A stretch of 53,968 nucleotides of DNA from Aphodosoma sp045658305. GTDB taxonomy: Bacteria > Bacteroidota > Bacteroidia > Bacteroidales > Paludibacteraceae. The position numbers and the translations under genes were made by a program. The DNA lies in assembly GCA_045658305.1 (NCBI GenBank), contig JAZOUT010000119.1, forward strand, positions 1 to 53,968. Reading direction: 5' to 3'. Within the stretch, counting starts at the first letter, position 1, and the number at the start of each line of letters is the position of its first letter. A model generated the notes under the pieces. That model was not told where the DNA came from. It saw nothing but the letters and a program-made list of their open reading frames with translations, and made no database searches. Shown one piece after another: positions 1 to 8,026 of the stretch.

Positions 1-75
1 CATTCCGAACAGAGAAGTTAAGCCCACTCGCGCCGATGGTACTGCGTTGCATCGTGGGAGAGTAGGTCGCCGCCG
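1..75 (+). rRNA. rrf: 5S ribosomal RNA, 3' part
   Basis: The first 75 bases read as the 3' two thirds of a bacterial 5S rRNA: the loop with CCGAACAGAGAAGTTAAGCC, then GATGGTACTGCG and the closing GTGGGAGAGTAGGTCGCCGC. The 5' end lies outside the window, so an rRNA operon runs in from the left on the + strand. The exact 3' end (74-76) is estimated from the paired terminal stem, whose other half is not visible. Confidence 0.93.
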
Positions 76-83
76 TTTTTCAG

Positions 84-113
84 AAACCTCGAAGATTAAG
101 TTCTTCGGGGTTT
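84..113 (+). terminator. rRNA operon terminator
   Basis: Hairpin with arms AAACC-TCGAAG and CTTCGG-GGTTT, followed by TCTTTGTTTTT. It lies 8 bases after the 5S gene and fits a factor-independent terminator of the rRNA operon. Confidence 0.8.
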
Positions 114-129
114 CTTTGTTTTTGTGCAG

Positions 130-164
130 GAGAGTTTATTCTAAAGAATAGACTCTCTTTTTTT
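130..164 (+). terminator. second rRNA operon terminator
   Basis: Arms GAGAGTTTATTC and GAATAGACTCTC (one G-U pair), loop TAAA, then seven T. This is a strong second terminator in series with the first. Confidence 0.8.
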
Positions 165-167
165 ATG

Positions 168-252
168 TCCTGAAGATTAATGTCTTTGGAATTTCTTTAT
201 TTTTGTACTACATGACTGTGTTTATTTGAATGAATGGACTCTTTTTATTGTA
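168..252 (+). repeat. decayed tandem copy of the double terminator
   Basis: The block from CCTGAAGATTAATG to GACTCTTTTTATTG follows the order of the 87-165 block (CCTCGAAGATTAAG to GACTCTCTTTTTTT) at roughly two thirds identity by eye, but its hairpin arms no longer pair. It looks like an old tandem duplication of the terminator region. A still weaker third copy may follow at 250-290. Confidence 0.5.
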
Positions 253-373
253 TATACTCTGAAAGTTTAGGCTGTTGGGATTGTGTTGTGTTGGGAAACG
301 TAGCAGGCTACGTCTCTACTAGGAGGAAGTGGGGTAGATAATTTGGTGGTTTTGGGACTTTTATTTTGGGACG

Positions 374-488
374 ATACACAATGAGAGTGTGTATTGGAGA
401 GGGTAGGGTGAGGGTTGCTTGCAGTATGCTGTATCCTATATTTAAATTTTGAGATTTTTAGGATTGAATACACAATGAGAGTGTGTAT
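374..488. repeat. palindrome-flanked dispersed repeat, copy A
   Basis: Two identical 21-bp imperfect palindromes (ATACACAA...GAGTGTGTAT) begin at 374 and 468, 94 bp apart. The sequence between them contains GGGTTGCTTGCAGTATGC, then TATCCTATATTTAAATTTTG. A second complete copy lies at 6156-6269. Cores without the palindromes occur near 22745-22800 (inverted) and near 32950. Confidence 0.75.
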
Positions 489-619
489 TTGAATTTTTTC
501 TGGACTCTTTGTTTGAGGAAGTGTTTATTGGTCTTTTTTTTATTTTATATGGTCTTATTTTTAGGATTAGAGATTGTTGGTAATCTGTAATTTTGTAAGT
601 TTTTTGTTTTAAAAGTTTT

Positions 620-647
620 TTTGGTTGAAAAAAATATTGTATCTTTG
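620..647 (+). promoter_or_regulatory. promoter of the acyltransferase operon
   Basis: A -7 element TATCTTTG lies at 640-647, with TTTG at 620-623 as a possible -33 element. The 16-base gap is shorter than the 20 seen at other promoters here, so only the -7 call is firm. Transcription would start near 652, about 50 bases before the ATG at 703. Confidence 0.5.
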
Positions 648-702
648 TAGTTGGTTTTATTGTTAGGTGTTTTTTAAGTATAATATTTACAGATTTAAGA
701 GT

Positions 703-1722
703 ATGAAACAGATATATGATGAAAATATTGGATATCGCATTTGTTTCCCTTATGTAAAGTGGATGTTTCGCAAGTCGTATCGTCAAATTAGATATGTAGG
801 CACAGAGAATATTCCGACAGATGGGGCTGTGATATTTGCTCCTAATCATACGAATGCGTTGCAAGATGCACTTGCGGTGTTGTTTATAAATGACGAGCAT
901 AAAGTGTTTGTTGCACGAGCAGATATGTTTCGTAGTAAGTTGTTTGCTAAGATTCTTAATTGGTTGAAGATTATGCCAATTCGTCGCATGCGAGATGGTG
1001 CGGGAGAGGTACTTAAGAATGACGAGACAGAGAATCGTGCTATTGAAACTTTGCGTACAGGTGTACCTTTTTGTATTTTGCCAGAGGGAACGCATAGAGC
1101 AAAGCACTCGTTGTTGCCATTGCGTAAGGGTATATTCCGTATTGCGATACGTGCAAATGAAGAGTTTGGCAAAGAGAAGCCGATATATATTGTGCCTGTA
1201 GGGTTGGAATATGGCGATTGGTTTAACCTTTGGGATAATCTTGTGGTTAATGTAGGTAAGCCAATGAATGTGACTGAATTTATTGCTGAGCGAGGAGAAA
1301 TGGAATATCCGAAATTGATTCTTGAGATGCGCGAGGAACTTACAAAACGTATGCAAGAGTTGATATTGTGGGTGCCAGATGATGAAAACTATGAAAAGAA
1401 TTGGCAAGAGCTCAAGAAAAATCCGCCTAAAGAGTTGAATTTGTTTCCTAAGCATCGAATGTCGAAATGGTTGTTGATTTTCTTGTTGGTAGTTTTATCG
1501 CCATTGGCATTAGTGGCAGGGGCAGTGACTTCCCCATTGTGGTTGGCATGGTTGATTATTCGTATGTTGGTGAAAGATACGGCATTTCATACCTCGATAC
1601 AGTTTGTGTGGCAGTTGATTTTTATGCCATTTACATTATTTATTATGTTGCCATTCTGGATGTTTTTGCAAGAGTATATGTATCTTGTGAGGAAGTTGAA
1701 TAAGGGGGATGAAATTAAATAA
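703..1722 (+). CDS. PlsC-like lysophospholipid acyltransferase
   Basis: Predicted membrane-bound acyltransferase that moves an acyl chain onto a (lyso)phospholipid or glycerolipid acceptor. The conserved block NHTNALQD near residue 60 is the catalytic His/Asp motif, in the form H-x5-D rather than the H-x4-D of E. coli PlsC. The EGTH motif follows near residue 130, within LPEGTHR. Two hydrophobic segments at the C-terminus (about residues 255-335) anchor it. The ATG at 703 is chosen over an in-frame GTG at 667: it leaves a normal leader after the -7 box and begins with the MKQIYDENIGYR region. It heads a four-gene run on the + strand with DUF819, Omp85 and CatA-like genes. The substrate cannot be told from sequence; an ornithine-lipid or other aminolipid acyltransferase is also possible. 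Confidence 0.85.
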   Translation: MKQIYDENIGYRICFPYVKWMFRKSYRQIRYVGTENIPTDGAVIFAPNHTNALQDALAVLFINDEHKVFVARADMFRSKLFAKILNWLKIMPIRRMRDGAGEVLKNDETENRAIETLRTGVPFCILPEGTHRAKHSLLPLRKGIFRIAIRANEEFGKEKPIYIVPVGLEYGDWFNLWDNLVVNVGKPMNVTEFIAERGEMEYPKLILEMREELTKRMQELILWVPDDENYEKNWQELKKNPPKELNLFPKHRMSKWLLIFLLVVLSPLALVAGAVTSPLWLAWLIIRMLVKDTAFHTSIQFVWQLIFMPFTLFIMLPFWMFLQEYMYLVRKLNKGDEIK

Positions 1723-1731
1723 TAGAGGCTT

Positions 1732-2901
1732 ATGGTGAAAGTATACATTATTTTGGCTTGTTATATCTTGTTTCCTTTGTTGATTATTGAGGGATTCAAG
1801 AGATGGACTATTGTTCAGAAGATTGGTACTGTGGTGTTGGCATACGCGGTGGGGATTATAGCGTCGTTGTGTGGCGTTTTTAATTTCGCAACGCCAGAGG
1901 CGGCAGAAAGTTTCGGCAAGTTGCAATCGACAATGATGAGCGTGTCGGTGCCATTGGCTATACCATTGATGCTGTTTAACTGCGACTTTAAGTTGTGGAC
2001 CAGAGCCTTGCCAAAGACAGCGTGGGCGTTGGTTTTGGGGCTTTTGTCGGTAGTAATAGCAGTGTTGTCGGGCTATTTTGTATTTCGGAATTATGTGCCA
2101 GAGCCAGATAAAGTGGCAGGTATGATGGCTGGTATCTATACAGGCGGAACGATGAATTTTAACGCATTAGGAGTGTCGCTCGGAGTGGATAAGTCGGTGA
2201 TGGCAATTGTGTTAGCCTTTCAGATGGTAATCACTACACCTTATATATTCTTCTTGTTGGGAGGCGGATTTAGAATGTTCCGTAAGTTGTTGCCTTACAA
2301 AGACGTAACATGTAGAGGACGTAGGGACGAAGATAGCGTAGAGACGGCAGATGTGGAGAATTATCACGATATGTTTAAGAAACAGAATTTGATGGGCATG
2401 TTGAAAGGATTGGGATTGAGCATTGTATTTCTTGGAGTTGGAGCCGGTTTGGCGTTGGCGATTACGGGTACGTTGAACGAATTGGTAGTGATATTGACAA
2501 TCACGACGTTGTCGATTATCGCATCATTCTTCAAAAAAGTGAGAGAATTGCCAAAGACATTTGAATTGGGTATGTTCTTTATCTTGGTTTTCAGTGTGAT
2601 AGTGGCGTCGATGTTCAATATCAATAGTGTGAACGGAGGCTCGTGGTATGTAGGCGGATTTGTGCTTTGGATTATAGGCGTGTCGGTAGTATTGCACTTG
2701 TTGTTCTGTAGAATAGCAAAAGTGAGTGGAGATTTGTTCTGCGTGAGTCAAGTAGGATTGTTGTGTTCGCCACCATTTGTGCCACCAATTGCAGGTGCGA
2801 TGAAAAATAAGAAAGTGCTCATATCGGGTATAGTGGTTGGATTAGTAGGCTATGCTATAGGTACTTATTTAGGTGCTTTGTTGGCATGGGTGTTACGATA
2901 A
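1732..2901 (+). CDS. DUF819 family integral membrane protein
   Basis: About 389 residues with roughly ten hydrophobic segments spread over the whole length. The glycine-rich signature GIYTGGTMNFNALG near residue 140, with a related glycine-rich motif near the end (PPIAGAMKNKK), marks the DUF819 (YjcL-like) family. These are predicted inner-membrane transport-type proteins; no substrate is established. The gene starts 9 bases after the acyltransferase stop and ends 12 bases before the outer-membrane protein gene, so the three are very likely co-transcribed. A permease role is inferred from topology only. Confidence 0.85.
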   Translation: MVKVYIILACYILFPLLIIEGFKRWTIVQKIGTVVLAYAVGIIASLCGVFNFATPEAAESFGKLQSTMMSVSVPLAIPLMLFNCDFKLWTRALPKTAWALVLGLLSVVIAVLSGYFVFRNYVPEPDKVAGMMAGIYTGGTMNFNALGVSLGVDKSVMAIVLAFQMVITTPYIFFLLGGGFRMFRKLLPYKDVTCRGRRDEDSVETADVENYHDMFKKQNLMGMLKGLGLSIVFLGVGAGLALAITGTLNELVVILTITTLSIIASFFKKVRELPKTFELGMFFILVFSVIVASMFNINSVNGGSWYVGGFVLWIIGVSVVLHLLFCRIAKVSGDLFCVSQVGLLCSPPFVPPIAGAMKNKKVLISGIVVGLVGYAIGTYLGALLAWVLR

Positions 2902-2913
2902 AATATTAGTATT

Positions 2914-4392
2914 ATGAAACGTTATATCGTATTTATATTTGCGGTATTGTTGGCAATATCGATGCAGGTAGAGGCAAAAGAGAAGGCGCAAGAGACCGAC
3001 TCATTAGGACGAAAGATAAAAAAAGGTTGGAATTTTGGTGCGCTTCCATCGGTAGCATTTGATGCAGATTTAGGATTTCAGGGTGGGGCGCTTGCCAATA
3101 TATATTATTATGGTGATGGGTCGCAGTATCCTGAATATATCCACTCGATATATGCAGAGGCGGCATATACGACAAAAAATTATGGCATATTCCGTGTGAA
3201 CTATGATAGTAAGTATTTGATACCTAAGCATCGTTTGACATTAGATGCGACATATCAGCCAGATGCGATGTGTGACTTTTATGGGTATAATGGCTATCAG
3301 TCGGTGTATGACCAAGATTTCCATAAATGGAAGAAAGACCAGAGCAAGATGGGCGATGTGAGTCAGTATCAATCACGCGCTTTCTATAAATATAAGCGAG
3401 ATTTGTTCCGTTTTGCAGCAGATATGGAGGGAACGATATGGAAGAATATCAAGTGGAATGCAGGCGTGGGAGTTTTGGGATATATGATTGGCGAGTGCGA
3501 TATAGACATGCTCAATGGCAAGAAAGAGTATGACCCAAACGTTCCGCTTGCCGACCAAAAGGCTATGAATGACCAAGTAGAAGGATTGTATGAAAAATAT
3601 GAGAAATGGGGATTGATAGACAAAAATGAGGCAAAGGGCGGTTGGCATCCATACCTCAGAGCAGGTTTGACATACGATAGTCGTGACCAACGGACATGTC
3701 CGACAAAGGGGATATATGCAGACGCATTCTTTACTTATACCGCAGCGTTTAATGGCAAGTATGGACAACAGGCTACGGCTGGGTATAACCATTTGCAATT
3801 CAACTTTAACTTTCGCCATTATGTGCCAGTGTATCGCGACCGAGTGACATTTGCATATAGACTTGGAACACAGAATAATATCGCAGGTAAGTCGCCATTC
3901 TATATGAATACATATCTAAATACGTTGTTTATTCAACGTGTTATGTATGAGGGATTAGGAGGAGCGAACTCGTTGCGAGGCATTATGCGTAATCGTATTT
4001 TGGCAAATGGTTTTGCCTATGCCAATGTAGAGTTACGAGCTAAAGTGGTGAAGTTTGATATAGGAAGACAACATTTTTATATAGGTTTGGCACCATTCTT
4101 TGATTTAGGATTGATTACTCAGCCATACGATTTGGATTTTGAGGCAGTGAAAGCTGCGTATGCGGTAGATAGTGACCCAATGAAACGAGGTTTGGGTGAT
4201 TATTTTGTGCTTGATGAAGAGGGTAATTTAGATAACTCTTTAGTCTATATGCCACATATGTCAACCGGTGTGGGATTGAAAGTGGCGATGAATGAAAACT
4301 TTGTGTTGTCGGTGGATTGGGCAATGGCACTCAATAAACAAGATAATGCTAAGTGGGCAAACTTCTATATCAAGATGGGCTATTTGTTCTAA
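2914..4392 (+). CDS. Omp85/BamA-TamA-like outer-membrane beta-barrel protein
   Basis: A 492-residue protein with a signal peptide (MKRYIVFIFAVLLAISMQVEA). It has alternating aromatic beta-strand sequence and the Omp85 hallmark GLGGANSLRG near residue 350, whose LRG-type loop folds into the barrel lumen in BamA and TamA. It ends in a terminal aromatic residue (MGYLF), as usual for outer-membrane barrels. Only a barrel with a short N-terminal region is present: no run of POTRA domains fits between the signal peptide and the barrel. It therefore belongs to the short surface-antigen type found in Bacteroidota rather than to essential BamA. Position in an operon with a lipid acyltransferase hints at an envelope role, which is inference. 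Confidence 0.82.
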   Translation: MKRYIVFIFAVLLAISMQVEAKEKAQETDSLGRKIKKGWNFGALPSVAFDADLGFQGGALANIYYYGDGSQYPEYIHSIYAEAAYTTKNYGIFRVNYDSKYLIPKHRLTLDATYQPDAMCDFYGYNGYQSVYDQDFHKWKKDQSKMGDVSQYQSRAFYKYKRDLFRFAADMEGTIWKNIKWNAGVGVLGYMIGECDIDMLNGKKEYDPNVPLADQKAMNDQVEGLYEKYEKWGLIDKNEAKGGWHPYLRAGLTYDSRDQRTCPTKGIYADAFFTYTAAFNGKYGQQATAGYNHLQFNFNFRHYVPVYRDRVTFAYRLGTQNNIAGKSPFYMNTYLNTLFIQRVMYEGLGGANSLRGIMRNRILANGFAYANVELRAKVVKFDIGRQHFYIGLAPFFDLGLITQPYDLDFEAVKAAYAVDSDPMKRGLGDYFVLDEEGNLDNSLVYMPHMSTGVGLKVAMNENFVLSVDWAMALNKQDNAKWANFYIKMGYLF

Positions 4393-4438
4393 AGGAAATA
4401 AGAGAGTTTGTTAATGTTGGATGATATTTGGATAATTT

Positions 4439-5056
4439 ATGAAAGTAGAGGTTAATTCGCAGGATACTTTGAGAGGTGAAGCATTTGAACTTTGGATGTC
4501 TTCTCCAATGCCTATGGTTACGTTGACAAAGACGTTTGATGTGAGTAGGGTGTTGAAGATGAGTAAGAAATTAGATATCGGTTTTAATGCTTTGCTTTGT
4601 TGGTGTATTGTTAAGGCTGCAGTACGAATGGAGGTGTTTTATTTGCTGCCTGAACAAGGTAAATTGTATAAATATGATAGGTTGGCTGTAAATGTCATTG
4701 TTAAGAACAAAAAAGGTGGAATAAACTCGTGTGATATTCCGTATGAGGGGGATTTGAAACAATTTCTTGAAGTTTATGATAGAAAAACTAGTCAAGTTGC
4801 ATCGGAATGTAAGAGTTTATTTTTGGATGATTATATGGTTGTTGGTACATCTGCTATGATTCAGACTGAATTAGATTGTATTGTGAATCAATATACTGAT
4901 AAGTTTTGTAATCCTATGGTGATGTGGGGTAAGTATCGTAAAGGGTTATTTGGAGTGAAATTGCCAATTTCTTTTCAGTTTCATCATGTTCAAATGGATG
5001 GTGGAGATGGGGCTTATTTTTTGGAATTGTTACAGGAGGAGATAAAAAAATTGTAA
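4439..5056 (+). CDS. CatA-like O-acetyltransferase (chloramphenicol acetyltransferase fold)
   Basis: 205 residues, the normal length for the chloramphenicol acetyltransferase family. The C-terminal HHVQMDG near residue 180 is the HHxxxDG catalytic motif; the second His would act as the general base for acetyl transfer from acetyl-CoA. The N-terminal region around PMPMVTLTKTFDVS and the SCDIPYEGDL segment also fit the family. Whether it acts on chloramphenicol or on a cell metabolite cannot be said; many chromosomal members are not resistance genes. It follows the Omp85 gene by 46 bases and is closed by a strong hairpin at 5087-5125. Confidence 0.82.
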   Translation: MKVEVNSQDTLRGEAFELWMSSPMPMVTLTKTFDVSRVLKMSKKLDIGFNALLCWCIVKAAVRMEVFYLLPEQGKLYKYDRLAVNVIVKNKKGGINSCDIPYEGDLKQFLEVYDRKTSQVASECKSLFLDDYMVVGTSAMIQTELDCIVNQYTDKFCNPMVMWGKYRKGLFGVKLPISFQFHHVQMDGGDGAYFLELLQEEIKKL

Positions 5057-5086
5057 TTTAGTATAAATTTGTTTTTGGGACTAATA

Positions 5087-5127
5087 AATAAATCCGCTTC
5101 TACTTTGAGCAGAAGTGGATTTATTTT
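5087..5127. terminator. bidirectional terminator between cat-like gene and fmt
   Basis: Arms AATAAATCC-G-CTTCT and AGAAG-T-GGATTTATT with loop ACTTTGAGC, and T-rich sequence on both sides. It serves the convergent genes on either side. Confidence 0.8.
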
Positions 5128-5190
5128 GAAAATAGTATTGTCTTTTGTTGAGAATAAATCCTCTGTTTGTGGTTTGAAGATGTACGTTTT

Positions 5191-6129
5191 TTATTTTATA
5201 GTGTATTGGGTGAGGTTGGTGCCTCGCATGAGATCGGCGGCTGGCATGCGTTTTTTGCCTGCAAGTTGCACTTGGTCGAGGTGGATGTAGCCGTCTTGGA
5301 CTGCTACTTTTAGGATTTTTTTGCCGTCGCAAATGAGTGTGCCTGCGGGGTGAGATGGAGTGCAGAGTTCTTTGCTGACTTCGTAGATTTTCATGTTTGT
5401 AGTATTGCCTTCGGTGTCGGTGAGTTCGATCCATGCTGCTGGGTAAGGGGCGAGACCACGTACGAGGTTGCGTACTGTTTCGGCAGTAGCATTGAAGTTG
5501 ATACGGCAAGTTTCTTTGAAGATTTTTGGAGCCGGTTTGAGTTCTCCTTCTGGTTGTGGGATGGATGCTACGTTGCCTGATTCGATTTGGTTGACAGTTT
5601 GTAGTACGAGGTCGGAGCCGAGCATCATGAGTTTGTCGTGGACTATGCCGGCATTGTCGTCAGGTGCAATATCGATTTTTTGTTGCATAATGATGTTGCC
5701 GGTGTCGATTTCGTGTTGTAGGAAGAAGGTGGTGATGCCAGTTTCGGTTTCGCCATTGATGACAGCCCAATTGATTGGGGCGGCTCCACGATATTGAGGT
5801 AGGAGCGAGGCGTGGAGGTTGAATGTGCCGAGAGGTGGCATGTTCCATACGATTTCGGGCAACATGCGGAAGGCTACGACGATTTGTAGTTCGGCTTGAT
5901 ATGAGCGGAGTTCTTCTATGAATTCAGGGTCTTTGAGATTGACGGGTTGAAGGATTGGGAGATTGACGCTAAGTGCGTATTCTTTGACTGGAGAGAATTG
6001 AATTTTGTGGCCACGACCGGCAGGTTTGTCGGGCATGGTGACTACGGCAACGATGTTTTTGCCTGCTTCGACTAGGCGGCGTAGTGGTTCTACGGCGAAG
6101 TCGGGGGTTCCCATGTAGATTATTTTCAT
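5191..6129 (-). CDS. fmt: methionyl-tRNA formyltransferase
   Basis: Formylates initiator Met-tRNA with 10-formyl-tetrahydrofolate in the cytoplasm. The protein (312 residues, normal length) starts MKIIYMGTPDFAVEPL, typical of Fmt. It carries the folate/catalytic signature HASLLPQYRGAAPI near residue 110 and the downstream QHEIDTGNI segment that supplies the catalytic Asp. The C-terminal OB-like tRNA-binding domain is complete. It lies 146 bases downstream of nadK on the same strand. The gap holds a copy of the palindrome-flanked repeat and no obvious promoter, so nadK-fmt co-transcription is likely. Confidence 0.97.
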   Translation of the reverse strand: MKIIYMGTPDFAVEPLRRLVEAGKNIVAVVTMPDKPAGRGHKIQFSPVKEYALSVNLPILQPVNLKDPEFIEELRSYQAELQIVVAFRMLPEIVWNMPPLGTFNLHASLLPQYRGAAPINWAVINGETETGITTFFLQHEIDTGNIIMQQKIDIAPDDNAGIVHDKLMMLGSDLVLQTVNQIESGNVASIPQPEGELKPAPKIFKETCRINFNATAETVRNLVRGLAPYPAAWIELTDTEGNTTNMKIYEVSKELCTPSHPAGTLICDGKKILKVAVQDGYIHLDQVQLAGKKRMPAADLMRGTNLTQYTIK

Positions 6130-6155
6130 ATTTTTAGTGTTTTGTTTTTTTGTGG

Positions 6156-6269
6156 ATACACAATGAGAGTGTGTATTTTTAGGTTTGCTTGCACCTTGCT
6201 TGCAGGTATCTCTATAGTATATTTAAATTTTGGATTTTTTTGGATTGGATACACACTGAGAGTGTGTAT
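6156..6269. repeat. palindrome-flanked dispersed repeat, copy B
   Basis: Two near-identical 21-bp palindromes (6156-6176 and 6249-6269, one base different) stand 93 bp apart. Between them lie TTTGCTTGCACCTTGCTTGC and TATAGTATATTTAAATTTTGG. Organisation and core match copy A at 374-488. This copy sits between nadK and fmt, inside a probable operon. Confidence 0.78.
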
Positions 6270-6275
6270 TTGGGA

Positions 6276-7157
6276 TTAGCTGCGAACGTCGGCTCCCCAC
6301 ATAAGTTTTGTTTTGAGAGTGTTGAGGAATGAGTGGCCTTCGAGTCGTATGATGCGGACTGTGTAGTTGGCTTTGGATATGGATATTGTGGTGGAGTCGG
6401 GCATTGTGATGCTTCGTCCGTCGATTGATGCGAGGAATGAGTGGCTACGAGATGCTACTTTTAGGTCGATACGCCAGTCGTCAGGTATGATTAGAGGGCG
6501 AACGTTGAGAGAGTGGGATGCGACGGGTGCGATGATTAGGTTGTGGTTTTCGGGCATCATGATTGGTCCACCTACGCTGAGTGAGTAGGCGGTTGATCCG
6601 GTTGGGGTTGCTACTAATAGTCCATCGGCTTGATAGGTGTGGAGTGGTTCGTCATTGAGGGTTACATCGATGGAAATCATTGATGATAGGTCTTGTTTGA
6701 GAACTGCTATTTCGTTTAATGAAAAGTCGATGAGTGGTGAGTGTTGGTCGTGGAGTGATGATTTGATTTCGGCACGGAGGACCATGCGATTTTCGATTTG
6801 GTATTTGTGGTTGAGGATTATGTCATCGAGGTTGTCGAGTTCATGGGCCTGCACGTCGGTGAGGAATCCAAGGCGGCCGAGATTGATACCAAGGATTGGG
6901 ATTTGGCGATTGCCGATGCGGTTGGCTGTTGCGAGCAGAGTGCCATCGCCGCCGAGGCTAATTGCGATGTCGCCAGTGAAATCGTTGTCGAATGTGTCGA
7001 AAGAGGAGATGTCGAGCAGTTCTGACTTATTGATTTGGTCTGCAAATTCTTTGTCGAAGAGGATGGTTGTTCCACGTTCTTTTAGGTTGAAAAATAGATT
7101 TTTAACCGAATCGATAAATTTGAGTTTATACTTATTGCCGAATACTAAAATTTGCAT
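6276..7157 (-). CDS. nadK: NAD kinase
   Basis: ATP-dependent NAD kinase that makes NADP in the cytoplasm. The 293-residue product carries GGDGT at residues 69-73, the NE motif in FSLNEIAV and the glycine-rich TPTGSTAYSLSVGGP segment, all standard for NadK. Length is normal. The start ATG at 7157 begins MQILVFGNKY. The promoter is the - strand half of the dyad at 7211-7251 (TAACTTTG at 7247-7240), giving a leader of about 75 bases. The gene is divergent from pdxJ and co-directional with fmt. Confidence 0.96.
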   Translation of the reverse strand: MQILVFGNKYKLKFIDSVKNLFFNLKERGTTILFDKEFADQINKSELLDISSFDTFDNDFTGDIAISLGGDGTLLATANRIGNRQIPILGINLGRLGFLTDVQAHELDNLDDIILNHKYQIENRMVLRAEIKSSLHDQHSPLIDFSLNEIAVLKQDLSSMISIDVTLNDEPLHTYQADGLLVATPTGSTAYSLSVGGPIMMPENHNLIIAPVASHSLNVRPLIIPDDWRIDLKVASRSHSFLASIDGRSITMPDSTTISISKANYTVRIIRLEGHSFLNTLKTKLMWGADVRS

Positions 7158-7210
7158 ATTTTCGTTATATTAAAAAATATTAGAAAAAATTGTGTAAATA
7201 TGACCTTTTT

Positions 7211-7251
7211 TTTGTACTTTTGTAGTCAATTTGATTGGACAAAGTTACAAA
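7211..7251. promoter_or_regulatory. face-to-face nadK and pdxJ promoters in one dyad
   Basis: TTTGTACTTTTGT at 7211-7223 and ACAAAGTTACAAA at 7239-7251 form an inverted repeat TTTGTAnnTTTGT / ACAAAnnTACAAA. Each arm contains a -7 element: TACTTTTG (7215-7222) for pdxJ on + and TAACTTTG (7247-7240) for nadK on -. Both predicted start sites fall near 7229-7233, so the two 5' ends meet or overlap by a few bases. Confidence 0.6.
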
Positions 7252-7273
7252 TAAAATTTGATATATAAAAGTT

Positions 7274-7987
7274 ATGACGCAACTAAGTGTAAATGTAAAT
7301 AAAATAGCAACGATACGTAATGCTCGAGGAGGTAATAATCCTGATGTGTTGAAAGTAGCGTTGGATTGTGAGAGATTTGGTGCTCAGGGAATTACGGTAC
7401 ATCCTCGACCTGATGAACGTCATATTACAGGGCAAGATGTTTTGGATTTGAAGCCTGCTTTGACAACTGAATTTAATATAGAAGGTAACCCGGATGAGAG
7501 ATTTATTGACTTGGTTAGTAGAGTGAAACCAGCACAAGTTACGTTGGTTCCGGATGCTCCGGGGGTGTTGACTTCGAATGCTGGATGGGATTGTATTGCG
7601 AATTTTGACCATTTGAAAGGTCTTGTAGATTTGTTTAAGGCGCAAGGTATAAGAGTTTCGATATTTGTTGGTACGGATATTGAGAATATTAAGGCTGCAG
7701 CTCGTACGGGTGCTGATAGGATAGAACTCTATACAGAGCCATATGCAGCGCAATATCATCAAGATCGTGAAGCGGCGGTGGCTCCATATGTGCATGCAGC
7801 TGTTGCGGCTCATGAATTGGGCTTGGGTATAAATGCTGGTCATGATTTGGATTTGCATAATTTGGCTTATTTTCATGAATGTGTGCCTTATTTGGATGAG
7901 GTGTCGATAGGTCATGCTTTGATTTGTGATGCACTTTATCTTGGTTTGGAAGAGACGATTAAGAGATATCTTGATTGTTTAAAATAG
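7274..7987 (+). CDS. pdxJ: pyridoxine 5'-phosphate synthase
   Basis: Condenses 1-deoxyxylulose 5-phosphate with 3-amino-2-oxopropyl phosphate to make pyridoxine 5'-phosphate, the last ring-forming step of the DXP-dependent vitamin B6 pathway. The 237-residue TIM barrel starts with LSVNVNKIATIRNARGGNNP. It has the HPRPDERHI block near residue 45 and the late GINAGHDL segment near residue 195, all characteristic of PdxJ. The pathway partner pdxB lies 6 kb away at 13632-14654. Downstream exbB follows after 39 bases, so pdxJ may be co-transcribed with the energy-transduction genes. Confidence 0.97.
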   Translation: MTQLSVNVNKIATIRNARGGNNPDVLKVALDCERFGAQGITVHPRPDERHITGQDVLDLKPALTTEFNIEGNPDERFIDLVSRVKPAQVTLVPDAPGVLTSNAGWDCIANFDHLKGLVDLFKAQGIRVSIFVGTDIENIKAAARTGADRIELYTEPYAAQYHQDREAAVAPYVHAAVAAHELGLGINAGHDLDLHNLAYFHECVPYLDEVSIGHALICDALYLGLEETIKRYLDCLK

Positions 7988-8026
7988 ATAACAGATTTTC
8001 AAATTTCAACTTTATAAATATAAATT

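Larger units (their letters stand above)
76..702. other. intergenic region after the rRNA operon
   Basis: This 627-base stretch holds two terminators (84-164), a degenerate copy of them (168-252), a short palindrome ACGTAG-CAGG-CTACGT (298-313), a pair of ATACAC...GTGTGTAT palindromes (374-394 and 468-488) with a dispersed repeat core between them, and the promoter of the next gene. No protein gene is convincing here; a long reading frame on the - strand is the shadow of the acyltransferase gene. Confidence 0.7.

Noticed and set aside
442..1455. Long reading frame on the - strand opposite the acyltransferase gene
   Set aside because: Its product has no recognisable domain and an odd composition (many His, Ile, Asn, Lys and Gln). 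The + strand frame has clear catalytic motifs and a promoter.
7158..7273. Riboswitch before pdxJ or nadK
   Set aside because: The leaders are too short and unstructured; only promoter elements are seen.
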